64,000 bases of DNA, from NCBI GenBank assembly GCA_021186555.1, contig JAJKFL010000039.1, positions 15,356,733 through 15,420,732 of the forward strand, given 5' to 3'. Both the position numbers and the translations under genes were made by a program. This document shows, piece by piece, positions 34,436 through 45,998 of the stretch. This stretch comes from Reticulitermes speratus (lineage: Eukaryota > Arthropoda > Insecta > Blattodea > Rhinotermitidae). The notes under the pieces were generated by a model. The model made no database searches and was not told the DNA's origin. It was given only the letters and a program-made list of their open reading frames with translations. How positions within the stretch are numbered: position 1 is the stretch's first letter; each line of letters starts with the position of its first letter.

Positions 34436-36078
34436 TCTTTCCCCTAATTTGGGATCGAATTAACCACGTCTATCAAGCTCCTATACCTTACTTTTTATTA
34501 TGATTCTCTTTTCCTGCATCCCTCTATTCTACCCTCTCTGTACCAAGCCTTAATGTGCTTTCATGATTTCCGATTCTGTCACCTACCCCCCTCCCTTCTA
34601 AAGTTAATGCCCTCTCGTTATGTCACCCCATCGTCTCTTCTTTTAATATTCACCCGTCCCCATACCAACCCTAACTATCCTTTTTCCGGGACAGGGATAG
34701 ATATAGACTATTATATCTCGTTCACACCCCTTCATTTGCTGGCAGCATTATAGCTTCCTAAACAAACTCCACTACTGCACAGTAAGTATTATGCAGAGTT
34801 ACCAGTATGTAAACCGAACACACGCACATATTTATCTATCCAGTACAGGAGACCTCCCACGACTTTTCAATTACAGTAACTCTCTTCTTTCATCTACTTT
34901 TCTCCGTTGCCTTCCCTTCACCAGAACTTTTTTTTTTTTTTTGCAAATGTAAATGATAGCAATATAGAAGAAAGACCCTCTAGTAACGCCCATACTGAAT
35001 ATTGCAAACTGATCCCGTCATACTGCTTCGAGGTTTGTAGACATTAAGCATTAATGTTCATATCACTTGCAATCACTGTGCCACTCTGACGACGCGTGCC
35101 ATTGGACACTCCCCACTCATTTGTTCAGCTTTGGATCTGACATAAATAAAGCAGAACAAACGTTTTACCAAAGGTAATACATATGACATGACCATAAGTT
35201 TGATTTTTAAGACTTGTGCTATTGTAAAAAAACGGATATATGAAAGGAAAGAAATATGGTAACACATATAATAAAATAGTGCGTATTATGGCCATACTCA
35301 CACACACAAACACACATAAAATAAACGAATACTCGTGCAAAGAAAAGAATTGTATAACAATAGGATGCACCCTTAACCAGCGGGTTCTAATTAACATAAT
35401 TGTCACATTAACAATATCTCAATAGCGCTCAGAACCTTCTCACTAAAGCCTTGCAAGTGACATGTAGGCAATTCTTAAAGATTAATGATAGTTTTTCTCC
35501 CTCTGTATAATTTATATAAAAGACCAGACATTTTATTGGTATGCTAGAGGTCAATTGTTTATATATCGCATTGTGACTATGTTCACAGATGTCGTGACTG
35601 ACTATACTGCTGGTGATAATGATGAATGATCTCGGTTGTAAGCTGACCGTGTGGAAAGCTGCTTAACTTCCCTTCGACTCTGTGGTCAATGATCTCTGTT
35701 ATGGTACATTTATTTCATGCATATCCTGATCATACCGTGTGTGTGTGTCTCTTTGTTCCAGTGGCTGCGCGGAGAAGAGCTGGATGTTTAGTCGTGTTGT
35801 TATCCAGGGCAGACAGTGACCAGACTGCCCAAGGTCATGCAAACAGTCACATAACAGATCGGTGCTCACAATTATATAAGCTGTTAACATACAAACTTAC
35901 TGATTCTAGTGTTCCGTGTTCAGCCAAGGCCACACATCACAACGCACGGATTTCTGCTCCTGGAAACATGGTGTCAGAATTTTCAAACATGGTGTCAGAA
36001 TTTTCAAACCATAGACATCCAGCGTGCTTTACATTAAAGCGTTAAATCTACAGCCAAAAAATAAAAGTACACACGCGC
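34436..36078. other. No gene recognised
   Basis: Frames at 35073-35425 overlap on both strands. The 118-codon frame at 35689-36045 ends in a direct repeat (a 21-bp unit, aacatggtgtcagaattttc, repeated twice at about 35966-36007). No domain similarity. Confidence 0.4.

Positions 36079-36119
<41 letters not shown>
36079..36119. repeat. (TAA)n microsatellite
   Basis: Uninterrupted AAT/TAA run of about 13 units. Confidence 0.95.
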
Positions 36120-36121
<2 letters not shown>

Positions 36122-36139
36122 GGCATACAAAAATAGCAA

Positions 36140-36360
36140 TTTTACAGGCGTTCGCATAGTCGCGAAAAGAGCTGATTAGCTTCGTCATGTCCATCCGTCC
36201 GTCTAGCCGCATATATCGGAGCGGATATCACTGAACAGATTTCGGTGAAATGTCATATTGGGGACTTTTAAGAGAATCTGTTGAGGAATTCCAAATTTGA
36301 TTAAAAACGGGCAAAAATATTGGACACCGTACATGAGGACCTACGTACGTTTTATTGTTG
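36140..36360 (+). repeat. Dispersed repeat E, copy 1
   Basis: Shares the order ggcgttcgcatagtcgcgaa (imperfect palindrome), cttcgtcatgtccatccgtc, a gatttcggtgaaatgtcata block and acatgaggacctacgtacg with 51420-51650. Unclassified transposable element. Confidence 0.6.
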
Positions 36361-37059
36361 CAGGCAAAATCACCATAAAAGCGCTCTCTTCGAGTGAAAT
36401 GGTATCACGCTGTTAGGATAACCGAGGAGGTATAAACATTAGGTGAACGCGCCACATTGTTACGTTGCCCGTCTTGTTACCTCTTTGTTTTGTCCGGCGT
36501 GAATCTTGGGGTTTCTCATTAGGAGAAATGTTGGATAGAGGATGTTCGAGAATAGAAAACTACGGAGAAAAGTTTGTACCTTAGGAAGAAAAAGGAAATG
36601 AAGTATAAAAATTGCATAATGAAGGAAACTTCTCTTGAGGCTGGAGACAGTAGATTCCTCCGAAATGCTGTCATCAACCTACCAGACCAAAGCGTCTCAT
36701 AACCCAGAATACCACACTCCACGAATCATAATTTTACCGTACCTTGGATTTTTGACTAATCACTGTATGTTTCGCACAATTTGCGCAATTAACAGTAACT
36801 GATTGCTTGGACATTTGCCGTCTGATCACTGAGAACTGAGGTGCGGTATATATGTTTTCTTGGAGTTTGGACACAAATGTTGACAAATAATTTTGATTAA
36901 TCTTGCAGGTCCGCAGTTTTGACAGGCAGGACTCTTGCGCGCAAGTTAGTTTTGTAATGTTAAGTAACTCCGACCTGCCAATTTTATATTTTTCCAAATC
37001 GTTGTTTTGTCTATATTAACTGCGGCGACGATTTCCCAGAGTCATACCACTACTGTGTG
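36361..37059. other. No recognised feature
   Basis: Minus-strand frames at 36519-36722 and 36734-36997 have no recognisable family. Confidence 0.4.
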
Positions 37060-37280
37060 CCACTTACGCAACTCTCATCAAAATATCTTTCAAAACTGTA
37101 ACCCCATAACCCACAAACAGCATTTCGTATTTTACATGTATCTCAGAACAAACAGAGATTACTTCCTTATACAGCCTTAACTGACTGGTTTTTATAACCG
37201 AAAAGGAGTGTTTACTGCGCGGTACGAGCTAAATGTTTAAATATGATTCAGGTTAATCTCAGTCGTTAAACGGTTAAAGT
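37060..37280 (+). mobile_element. Family G repeat
   Basis: gactggtttttataaccgaa, then aaggagtgtttactgcgcgg and the end cgttaaacggttaaag match the copies at 48.4 kb (minus) and 13.1 kb. Confidence 0.45.
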
Positions 37281-37402
37281 TAATCTGACAAACGAAATGA
37301 ACACTGTTGGCCACTAGAGAAACTCAAAATTAATGCTCATAAATAACACTACAAGCATCACAAAACAACTTAAAGTATACTGACAAAACTGCGCACCGAT
37401 AC

Positions 37403-37433
37403 ATGTTTTGACCACTAGAAGGTCAATATCAGG
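37403..37433 (-). ncRNA. Degenerate hammerhead-like motif
   Basis: The minus strand reads CTGATAT, a perfect TGACC/GGTCA stem around a seven-base loop, then AAAACATGTA. Two core positions (G8, A9) are lost and stem I is not paired. Confidence 0.3.
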
Positions 37434-40400
37434 CAGATATACGAGTATACCATCAATAATTTAATACTCAGACGATGAAAACCTTGTATATGACAATATA
37501 TTATTTCATTACACAACTTTAAACCATCACGCAGTCATTCTTTTGATACAGTCTGTTGACGTATTAACGAAAAATACATCCATATTATTTTATTTCATAT
37601 TACGAATATAATCTAAGAGTACAAATACGTCGACATATGCAAGATTTCTATCACTAACAATAAACTGACATTATACTGACATACTTGTATGTGAGGCGTT
37701 TTGTCACTTGACTGTATGATGATTTTTCAGAGTTCGAAAAATTTAGTGGTCCATATTCTTATCAGTATACTGTGAAGTTGTGTTCTGATGGTTGTACAGT
37801 TATTTATTAGTGTAAGTTCGTAACACAATGATGTGAATACATACGTGACAATTCAAATCTAATGAATCAGTACATTCTATAATTCAGCAATATAATTAAG
37901 GGAATTATAACTGACGCTGCAAACGGTTCCTTTCTCTCCACTTATCGACAATTTACCTACGTTCCTCTCTCGAGCGCGTTTGGTAGCGTTACTACTCATG
38001 TAAAAATGAAGTCCTGACATAATAGTAAGCATTTTGTGTGACAATATTTTGGCCGTAGGACACTAACTACAGGAAGGATATTGCAGTTTGTGCAATATGC
38101 GATACACCAATTTCTTCTATATATGACTATACATATTCAGTCTCTCCTCTACATATTTATTGCCACACATCTTGGTATCTCTTTTCTTTGTCATCTCCCG
38201 CCACGGACCATACATCATGGCTTTTATCCGCCATGACACGTGGCACAATGGACACACCACCTCCCTCCATATGCTGTTTTCTGAGTCACTGGCTTCTGCT
38301 TCCAGTGTACAAACCTTTCTGGACCAAACAGCCAGAGCGATGCTACCTTTACGTGTTTTATAAGAAAACGTGAACCGCAGACTCGCTCAAAACATGAACC
38401 ACTCTACAGAACAGGGTTGGCCAAAGTCGTACTGCAGTGACATTCGAGAGGTCCTGAGTTAGTATCCTCGCCTAGATACTTAGATGTTATGAAAACTGAG
38501 GCTCCTCGTGTCTTTCTCCAATCCCAGCAGATAAATTCTGAGACAATAACTTAAAATAAGCCACAATCACACCAATTCATTTGGTAAAGTGTCGTCAAAA
38601 TGTCACAAAATAACAGAGAGAAACAAAGAGAGGACAAAATGAGAAAAGAATACTTTCAAAGGTAATTTATTTAATTTTATCTTAACTATATCCTTTAGTA
38701 TGATTTGAACTCCATTTGCAAGTCGCCACGAAAGTCACATAAAAACAAACATAAATAAGCAGAAAGAAATTAAACAATGACAAAGAGAGAATAGAATAAG
38801 ACAAGAAAAAAATAACAAAGAGGTAAAATAATAATAAAAGAAAGACGTAACACGAGGGAGATAAACCTGAACAAAGTTTATACGATACGGCACACTTAAC
38901 AAGCATAAGAAGGCAAGACACAAGACAGGGACTAAAATGTGACAGAGAAAAAAATAAAGAAATTGATGATGATAAAATTGGAGAATGTAAATTAAAAGAA
39001 ATTGTTGGTGATATTGTTGGACGAAATTAAAGCTCTACGTCAAAGAATAAGGAGAAGAACAACAAGAGAAATACATGAAAAGAAAGACCACAAAAGAGAA
39101 TCACGCTGATAAAAGAAAAAGGAAGCGGATGATGGAGATAGGAAGATATGGACAATTATTAGTATTATTGTGATGACGTATAATGAAGACAGTTTGATTG
39201 ATTTCACGTAGTGTTGAACTGGGCGCGAACTCATTCAGTGTGCTGCCGACCTCGAGATCATGGCCCTGGGAGCTGGGGGCGCGGCTAATGAAGAGGGCCA
39301 TCATTTTGGCGCGTGCCTGGGCCCCGGACTATTTGCCACAAGGGACACCCGGAACAAATTGAATAGGGTCACTGACGTGTCTTGTCCTGGTCCTGCTTCA
39401 AAGGCCTACAAGAAACCAAATGCCAGAGCAGAAGCCTAAGTTACCGACCGTCCGTGTTTGTGTCTGTCCATGGACAGATTTTACTTATTGTCAACAGATG
39501 GTCTGCAGTAGACTGTTATCTGTACCCGGTGCTAAGGATTCGCCTTCATGTAAACACAGTTCCATACCTGTATATCCTCCGCATAAAATAAAAAAATAGA
39601 TACATAATGAGAGTTAGTAATTATTTATTTAGCCCCTTCATCTTGGTTTATTTAATGCGGTATCTCAATCTGAGCTACAAACCCGGCATTTTCGCTAAGA
39701 AGAAAGGAAAACCTCCAAACATTTCAGATACGATAGCCGTTCTGCGGACCGAAATTTGAAATCAAGACCTCACACATACGACCCTCTTTGTAAAATCTCG
39801 CTCTTCGGTCAGTTTGATGTACGAGTACTGTCCTTAGAATTCCATTGAATGTACTGAGAAGGACCACAAAAAGCCCGAGTCACGTTATCAGGCTTTCGGG
39901 CCTAGATTTTAAGTCGGTACCTGCATAATATGACCACCCAGTTGGCTGTGATGTTCAATATTTATCACTCCGAACCTAAAGAACAAACTTCGATGAAAAT
40001 TTAAATTCGGGAAGAAGGGGGGGGGGGGTGTCTGGATTGCAATTGGCTGGGGGATTTTACATATCTTTCGCATTCGCCAATAAAACTATTATCACTGTAC
40101 AACAAGCTTAAACAAACTTTACAATATTCATTTAAAAAGTCGAAAACCATCCCTATAAAACGACATGCAGGAGTTAAAGTATACAAATTTCATTCGAAAT
40201 ATTTTTCCATACGGTAGAGGCCAATATTTCGGAAAACACTGTAGGGCGGATTTAATGAGGTTTCTGCAGTGTAACTGTGTAATGTGCCTGCAATAAACGA
40301 ACATACAGACCTATGAGATGTGCAAAGGTGCGAAGGGTGCGTTGGGAAAATTAACTGAATGTACTCCAGGCTGAAGCACGCTTTCCGGTGTTCTTCATGT

Positions 40401-40639
40401 AACGTCATGCCAGTACTTGTTAATGCATCTGTTCATCTCCAAGGATTTCAGATGTAAATGGAACTTGTCCCATTATTTCAAGCTTATCCAGGTGAATTTT
40501 TAATTACGTAAATAACTACTGTAACTAAACAAAAACTGCCCGAGTATCTGCTAATATAAGCCTAACGGTTCAGAAGGGGACACTTCAGTCCAGTGTACAC
40601 TTTGCAACTTATTCGTCAGAGGTTCATGGAGTCACTGCA
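37434..40639. other. No gene recognised; purine-rich tract and GC-rich patch
   Basis: 38590-39130 is A/G-rich on the plus strand (agagaaa, aagaaag). Minus frames over it are low-complexity and hydrophobic by composition only. 39215-39340 is a GC-rich island (gggagctgggggcgcggc) of unknown role. A 12-base G run is at 40017-40028. Confidence 0.4.
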
Positions 40640-41135
40640 ATTCCCGGTGGGGGGCGAAATTTTCCGCACCCGTCCGCACCGGCCCTGGTGCCCACCCAGC
40701 CTCCTGTACAATGGGTACCGAGTCATTCGCAGGGGTAGCGTGGCCGGGGCGTGGCGTTAACCACCCACCTCCACTTAGTTTTTTTTATGGCTCGACAGCC
40801 TTATATGGGGCTGGGCCTCCTCGTTTCGTCGACGCTTCACGATCACACACCTTAGACACACCACAGTCGGTAGGACTCCTCTGGACGAGGGACCAGCTCG
40901 TCGCAGAGACCTCTACCTGACAACACACAACACTCACAAGAGACAGACATCCATGACCCCGGTGGGATTCGAACCCACGATCCTAGTAAGCGAGCGGCCG
41001 AAAACCCACGCCTTAGACCGCACGGCCACTGGGATCGGCACCTCCACCTAGTGCCAAGGTTAAAGAAAGAGTAGAGCTATACCTCTACACCCCTCTGTGC
41101 CTTCATGGCTGGTTATAGGGTGAAATTCACATTTA
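40640..41135 (+). mobile_element. SINE family A, split by a SINE B insertion
   Basis: The left part is 40640-40778 (B-box end cccggtgggggg, accggccctggtgcccaccc, ggccggggcgtgg) and the right part is 41039-41135 (agtgccaaggttaaagaaag, tatacctctac, tttaccttta). The tRNA A-box half is missing. The inner element is described next. Confidence 0.85.
40779..41038 (-). mobile_element. SINE family B nested in SINE A, with target duplication
   Basis: Inverted: starts with the poly-T of its A tail and ends with the complement of the tRNA head (ggccactgggatcgg). The B box appears as ggtgggattcgaaccca. cacctccacttag (40766-40778) and cacctccacctag (41039-41051) are the 12/13 duplication of the host SINE, giving the order of events: A first, then B. 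Confidence 0.92.
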
Positions 41136-41624
41136 CCTTTACACGTAGGTAACCGGTCATGAGCACGTAACGGTCTACGTCATGAATCTGTCACTCAGAG
41201 AGTGAAGGAGCGACGTGGTCGGTCAGTCAGCTAGTATGTCTGGGAATCGATCGATCGATTTATCGAAGAGTCGGCTATTCAGCTCGCTGAACGATGATCA
41301 ACAGACGACTTTGTCAGACAGCTGATCGGCGTTCGGTACAGCAGTCAGTTACTTAGGCCTATATTATATCGAAGAGTTCAGTGGTCTCCGACACGCAGCC
41401 CAAACCCACGAATTACAAGAGACGAACTGCCCTGCCCTGCACAGTTCTCGGAACTATGCACGTATATGGCGAAGGAAGATAGCCCAGAGCACCATGGGAC
41501 CACCCACATACGCTGATTAACCCGCTGACACGCAAACAAACCACACACAATGGCTACGCATTGAAACACTGCTAAAAAAGATAACGCCATGGCCTATTCT
41601 GACCGCCTTTTCCACAGCGCAAAT
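41136..41624. other. No recognised feature
   Basis: Includes a run of overlapping palindromic cgatcgatcgat at about 41247-41260 and a minus frame (41378-41590) with no family. Confidence 0.4.
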
Positions 41625-41667
41625 ATTTAAACTTCCGGTTGAGCGACACTCAACCGGAAGTTTAAAT
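41625..41667. repeat. Perfect 19-bp palindrome with 5-base loop
   Basis: atttaaacttccggttgag (41625-41643) and its exact reverse complement (41649-41667) are separated by cgaca. It may be the relic of a tiny inverted-repeat element. Nothing nearby explains it. Confidence 0.95.
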
Positions 41668-41814
41668 GACCTTAAAGCCTATGGCTACCGCAACATTCTC
41701 CTTTCTGACGGAACGAACCTCACTTTAATATCGGAATATTTGGACCTAAGTGCGAGTCAGTGATAGGAGATTGCACCAAACTGCACGACAAGGAGCATCA
41801 CAACTTGCACTCCT

Positions 41815-42025
41815 CGCCAAATAATATTAAGATCATCAGAACAAGGATACGATTGGCGGTGCATGTAGCACGCATGGGAGCGAAGACGACTGCATATTAA
41901 GTTTAGGTGGTAGAAAAAACTGAATGAGAGGGGCCACTTATAAAGACCGAGGCATTGATCGGAGGACAACATTAAGACGAATCTTGGTGGCAGAGGTTGA
42001 ACTGGATCCATGTCTCTCAAAACAG
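41815..42025 (+). mobile_element. Decayed LINE fragment
   Basis: agaacaaggatacgattggc then ggtgcatgtagcacgcatgg reads as RTRIRLAVHVARMG, followed by VEKTE and GGQHxDE, matching [15 protein letters not shown]...RWEDNIKMD of the long copy. Confidence 0.65.
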
Positions 42026-42149
42026 CGACAGTGGCATTTGCCTGTACACAAGGTAATACACCTTCACATTGCTTAAGATACGGCAAAATTCACAGTAGCT
42101 GAGCAACGGTTCGCTTCCCAAGGACGATTGTGTTCCACGGAATGGGGTT

Positions 42150-42196
42150 GTTGTGATGGTGATGATGATGGTAATGATAATGATGATAACGGTGAT
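42150..42196. repeat. Imperfect (GAT)n repeat
   Basis: gtgatggtgatgatgatggt followed by related triplets. Confidence 0.8.
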
Positions 42197-42212
42197 CTCA
42201 TGATTATGAAGA

Positions 42213-42475
42213 TTTTTTTTTTCCAATGGCTCGACAGCCCCTTGGGGGCTTAGTCCGCCTCATTTTTCGAGGCTTCACGATCACACATCAGACACACCAC
42301 ACTCGATAAGACTCCTCTGGACGAGGGACCAGCTCGTCGCAGAGACCTCTACCTGACAACACACAACACTCACAAGAGACAGACATCCATGCCCCCGGTG
42401 GGATTCGAACCCACAATCCTAGCAAGCGAGCGGCCGCAGACCCACTCCTTAGACCGCACGGCCACTGGGATCGGC
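42213..42475 (-). mobile_element. tRNA-derived SINE, family B, with target duplication
   Basis: Same structure and orientation as 40779-41038 (poly-T first, tRNA head last). gattatgaaga (42202-42212) and gattatgatga (42476-42486) are the 10/11 duplication. Confidence 0.92.
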
Positions 42476-42486
42476 GATTATGATGA

Positions 42487-43198
42487 TAGAAATAATAACA
42501 TAACTTATCTTCATTTTCACAGTGCAATTTACAGATTTATTCAATGGAAATAATGGAAAGCGACACCAGATCAATTTGCAAGATTATCGCACTTGAATTT
42601 ATTCGGTAAAAAAGCACACATACCAGTTAGATAAGATTCCTAGAAGTCATAAATGACCTCCTGAAAATGCAAGTTTTTAATGCTAAAGGAAACACTGATG
42701 CCAGTTGCACGCGTTCCAAAAGGCGACTCTGTTGAGACCAATGTAAACAAAGCACTTCTTTACGAGAACAATTAGTTGGAATTTGTTTGGCAGAAACTGT
42801 CGTCCTCATCTGTGGGTAAATGTAGCATGTAAATATGCTATCACATCCAGAGACATGCTTGTAGTCTGAGGCAGCCACTGTCTCCAGTTCTGGCAAGAAA
42901 AGCAACGCAGGAGGGAGTGATTAATGTGTCGTTTGTTCGACCTTAGCACAGGTCACTAGGATCTCTGTAAACTCTGTTTTTGTTACTATGACGCGACACA
43001 TTGGTTTCAAGATTGTATAATTATCTGACAAAGGCCAATTTGTAGCTGCTTCATGGAGATGCGCCGTGAAGTAATTATGTAAAACTAGACAATATTATCT
43101 TATGAAATAGTGTGTTCAATAATTTGTTTTATTATGCGTGTTATACCAATGGGCTCTGTTAACTTTGACACTGACAACCTGCACCCTTAATTTGTAGA
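42487..43198. other. Flank of the 78-bp array; no gene recognised
   Basis: A minus frame of 92 codons at 42627-42905 has no recognisable domain. Confidence 0.45.
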
Positions 43199-43978
43199 AC
43201 GACTTCGCTACATTGTGATGCGTACCGGTTGACTGCAACACCAACTTTGCACGACACCCACATATACAAAGTAAATACGACTTCGCTACATTGTGATGCG
43301 TACCGGTTGACTGCGACACCAACTTTGCACGACACCCACACATACAAAGTAAATACGACTTCGCTACATTGTGATGCGTACCGGTTGACTGCAACACCAA
43401 CTTTGCACGACACCCACACATACAAAGTAAATACGACTTCGCAACATTGTGATGCGTACCGGTTGACTGCAACACCAACTTTGCACGACACCCACACATA
43501 CAAAGTAAATACGACTTCGCTACATTGTGATGCGTACCGGTTGACTGCAACACCAACTTTGCACGACACCCACACATACAAAGTAAATACGACTTCGCTA
43601 CATTGTGATGCGTACCGGTTGACTGCAACACCAACTTTGCACGACACCCACACATACAAAGTAAATACGACTTCGCTACATTGTGATGCGTACCGGTTGA
43701 CTGCAACACCAACTTTGCACGACACCCACACATACAAAGTAAATACGACTTCGCTACATTGTGATGCGTACCGGTTGACTGCAACACCAACTTTGCACGA
43801 CACCCACACATACAAAGTAAATACGACTTCGCTACATTGTGATGCGTACCGGTTGACTGCAACACCAACTTTGCACGACACCCACACATACAAAGTAAAT
43901 ACGACTTCGCTACATTGTGATGCGTACCGGTTGACTGCAACACCAACTTTGCACGACACCCACACATGTAAAGTAAAT
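43199..43978. repeat. 78-bp minisatellite, exactly ten units
   Basis: The unit starts acgacttcgctacattgtga and ends cacatacaaagtaaat. Ten units fit without remainder. They differ at only a handful of sites: tatac in unit 1, gcgac in unit 2, gcaac in unit 4, catgta in unit 10. Because 78 is 26 codons, a stop-free frame in one unit stays open across the array: one forward (43229-44014) and two reverse frames. The near identity points to recent expansion. No protein is implied. Confidence 0.97.
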
Positions 43979-44084
43979 ATTTGTCTATTTAATTTCCTAT
44001 TTGGAGTGGTCTGAAAGAACGTGATTGTTTTTCAGCTTGGCTTTGGAAAATCCAAGAAGTTCTAGAGGTATTTGCGTTGACCGA

Positions 44085-44260
44085 TAAGCCTCAGTTCATG
44101 ATGTATGGTGACGATGTAAAATTATTAGGCAAAAACATGAATGGCGAAAAGAGAGAAAAACGTTATTAGACACTAACAGAGAGGATAAATTATAAAAATT
44201 GCAGAGTAAACTACGAGTAAGCAAGAATACATGCTCACGTGTCGACATTATTATAAAACT
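44085..44260 (+). pseudogene. Reverse transcriptase relic (LINE)
   Basis: One frame reads QFMMYGDDVKLLGKNMN at about 44093-44143, the catalytic YxDD motif in the context seen in the long LINE copy ([13 protein letters not shown]). It ends at a stop near 44167 and, after a frame change, a VNYE...ARIHAH segment echoes [11 protein letters not shown]. The rest of the element is absent. Confidence 0.5.
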
Positions 44261-44639
44261 AGGCCAAGATACTGCATGTAACAAAACATCCGAAAATTTT
44301 TCAAATTCAGGTATTTTGGACCTATAATAACAAACCGAAATTATTGTTAAGATAACGTTTAGAAAATAACGCAGTTGGGGAATTATTTTTCTTATTGCAG
44401 TTCAGTGTTCATCTTTTTGCCTCCAGCAAACTTCAAGAAGGATTATAAACATATATTTAAGTAAATAAATTTAGTACCCTAACAAAGTACCATCTCAGTC
44501 ACTTAACAGTAATGTATTCCACGCGCTTTAGTAACAAACGGCCAGATGAACAGTGGTCTACGTAACTATCACATGAGGTAGGAAATGTGTAGGCCTAAAA
44601 TTACGAAGTCGGCTTGGAAGAATTTTATAAACGTTATTA

Positions 44640-44795
44640 CGTACATGCTGGCTGGCCTGGTGATGTAAAACGTGTGAAGTTCGAACCACCCACAAGAATA
44701 ACGGAAACTCGGTAGTGAGTTCCAAATTCAACAATAGATAAACGTGAATCGATAATGTAGCCAGTTGCTCTGCCGAACTCAACTCCCTTTTCAAA
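44640..44795 (-). mobile_element. Possible old tRNA-derived SINE
   Basis: The minus strand has ttcggcagagcaactggcta (A box) and, further on, ggtggttcgaacttca (B-box-like). The spacing is longer than in a tRNA and the body is unrecognisable. Confidence 0.3.
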
Positions 44796-45704
44796 AGAGA
44801 AAAATACACACAATTTAAATTAAGTTAACAAAACGGAGTTCATTTACAATAAATCGCTTTTCCTTTGGTAAGACTTGATTTTTCTAAACATGCATCCCGT
44901 TCATGGCACTGGCTATTACCACCAGATGACGGAAAGATGACCCCCGTGAAACATTTTGACCTATCGCACGGGTCAGCTCCACCACATACAGAACTTCACT
45001 AGACGATTATTTGTATTTTCGTCTCTCTCTGATAAACAAGTACGACGTGTCGACTTGACATTGCGACGCCCCCCCCCCCTTCCCAAGTCATGAGTGGGTG
45101 TCCCTATCAGCTTACAGATGTCGGGCAATTTGGCATGTTTATTGCGTAGCCTTTCTTTCTTCGCCTGTAAATCATGGCACACGCGCGGACCCAAACTAGA
45201 TGCCCAACTGTCAGTTCGTCATCAGTTCACGACTGTTTTTACATCACTGTTTAAACACAGCGTTGTCTACACTGTAAGAAAATAATCACAAATAACAATG
45301 AGGCCAGTGATGACATTAGCGCAGCGCGACAGACGTACTACTCAATTAAAAAACATTCAATATCTTATTTTCTCCGAATGATCATTGTGATTATGGGGAT
45401 GATGGTGATAGTGGCACAACAATAAAAATAATAATAATATAAAGCCAAGTTACTCGGTTTAGTTAAGGAATTTTCTGAGTACTCAGCACCTGAATGTTCG
45501 TTACTGTGTTCGCAAAAGTTTCACCGGATTTCATCCTAAACCAGCCCAAATATTCAAATAATATTTCTGTACTATTCATTTAAATATTATCCTCCCTATT
45601 ATTATCCTTGTACATGTTGCATGACTTGCCAATACGCTCCTTTATTCTATCACTCTAACAGTAGTAAATAAAGCAAACAATTTACAAAGCCACTGTAGTA
45701 TTTA
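44796..45704. other. No recognised feature
   Basis: Contains an 11-base C run (45069-45079) and a short AAT run near 45424. There is a weak hammerhead-like arrangement near 44922-44957, considered and not called. Confidence 0.4.
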
Positions 45705-45998
45705 TGCAATGTTCGTCTGTTATAACAGGATTACGTTCACAAAGTCCCCCGTCATTTTGCGTGAAAACCTTCAGGGCGCGTCTTACAAACCTTACGGCCC
45801 TCCTACCGCAGTCACATGATTGCAGCTGCTAGGTAAGCAGACGAATGCTGTCACCTCAACCGCTCTGACTGCAGAAACACACATATATACACGCACGACT
45901 TTGCGCACTCTCTCGACTTGTGACATCAGTCTAGGATCGCTAACTTTACTTGCACCTGAGCCTGGAGACTTCGTGGAATTAATTCTGTTATGCTTCAT
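45705..45998 (+). repeat. Dispersed repeat F, copy 2
   Basis: Same orientation and block order as 14270-14575 (acaggattac, cagtcacatgattgcagctg, gacttgtgacatcagtctag, gtggaattaattctgttatg). Confidence 0.7.

Noticed and set aside
41378..41590. SINE or gene on the minus strand
   Set aside because: Looks faintly tRNA-like at one end but lacks a B box, a tail and relatives in the window.
43199..43978. CRISPR array
   Set aside because: Contiguous near-identical units without unique spacers, in animal-type DNA without cas genes.
43116..44014. Repetitive proteins of 261-283 codons on both strands
   Set aside because: Product of a 78-bp (26-codon) tandem repeat. Simultaneous openness on both strands argues against coding.
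44922..44957. Hammerhead-like CAGATGA...GTGAAAC arrangement
   Set aside because: The CUGA core is broken and no stem I is visible. Only a four-pair stem II supports it.
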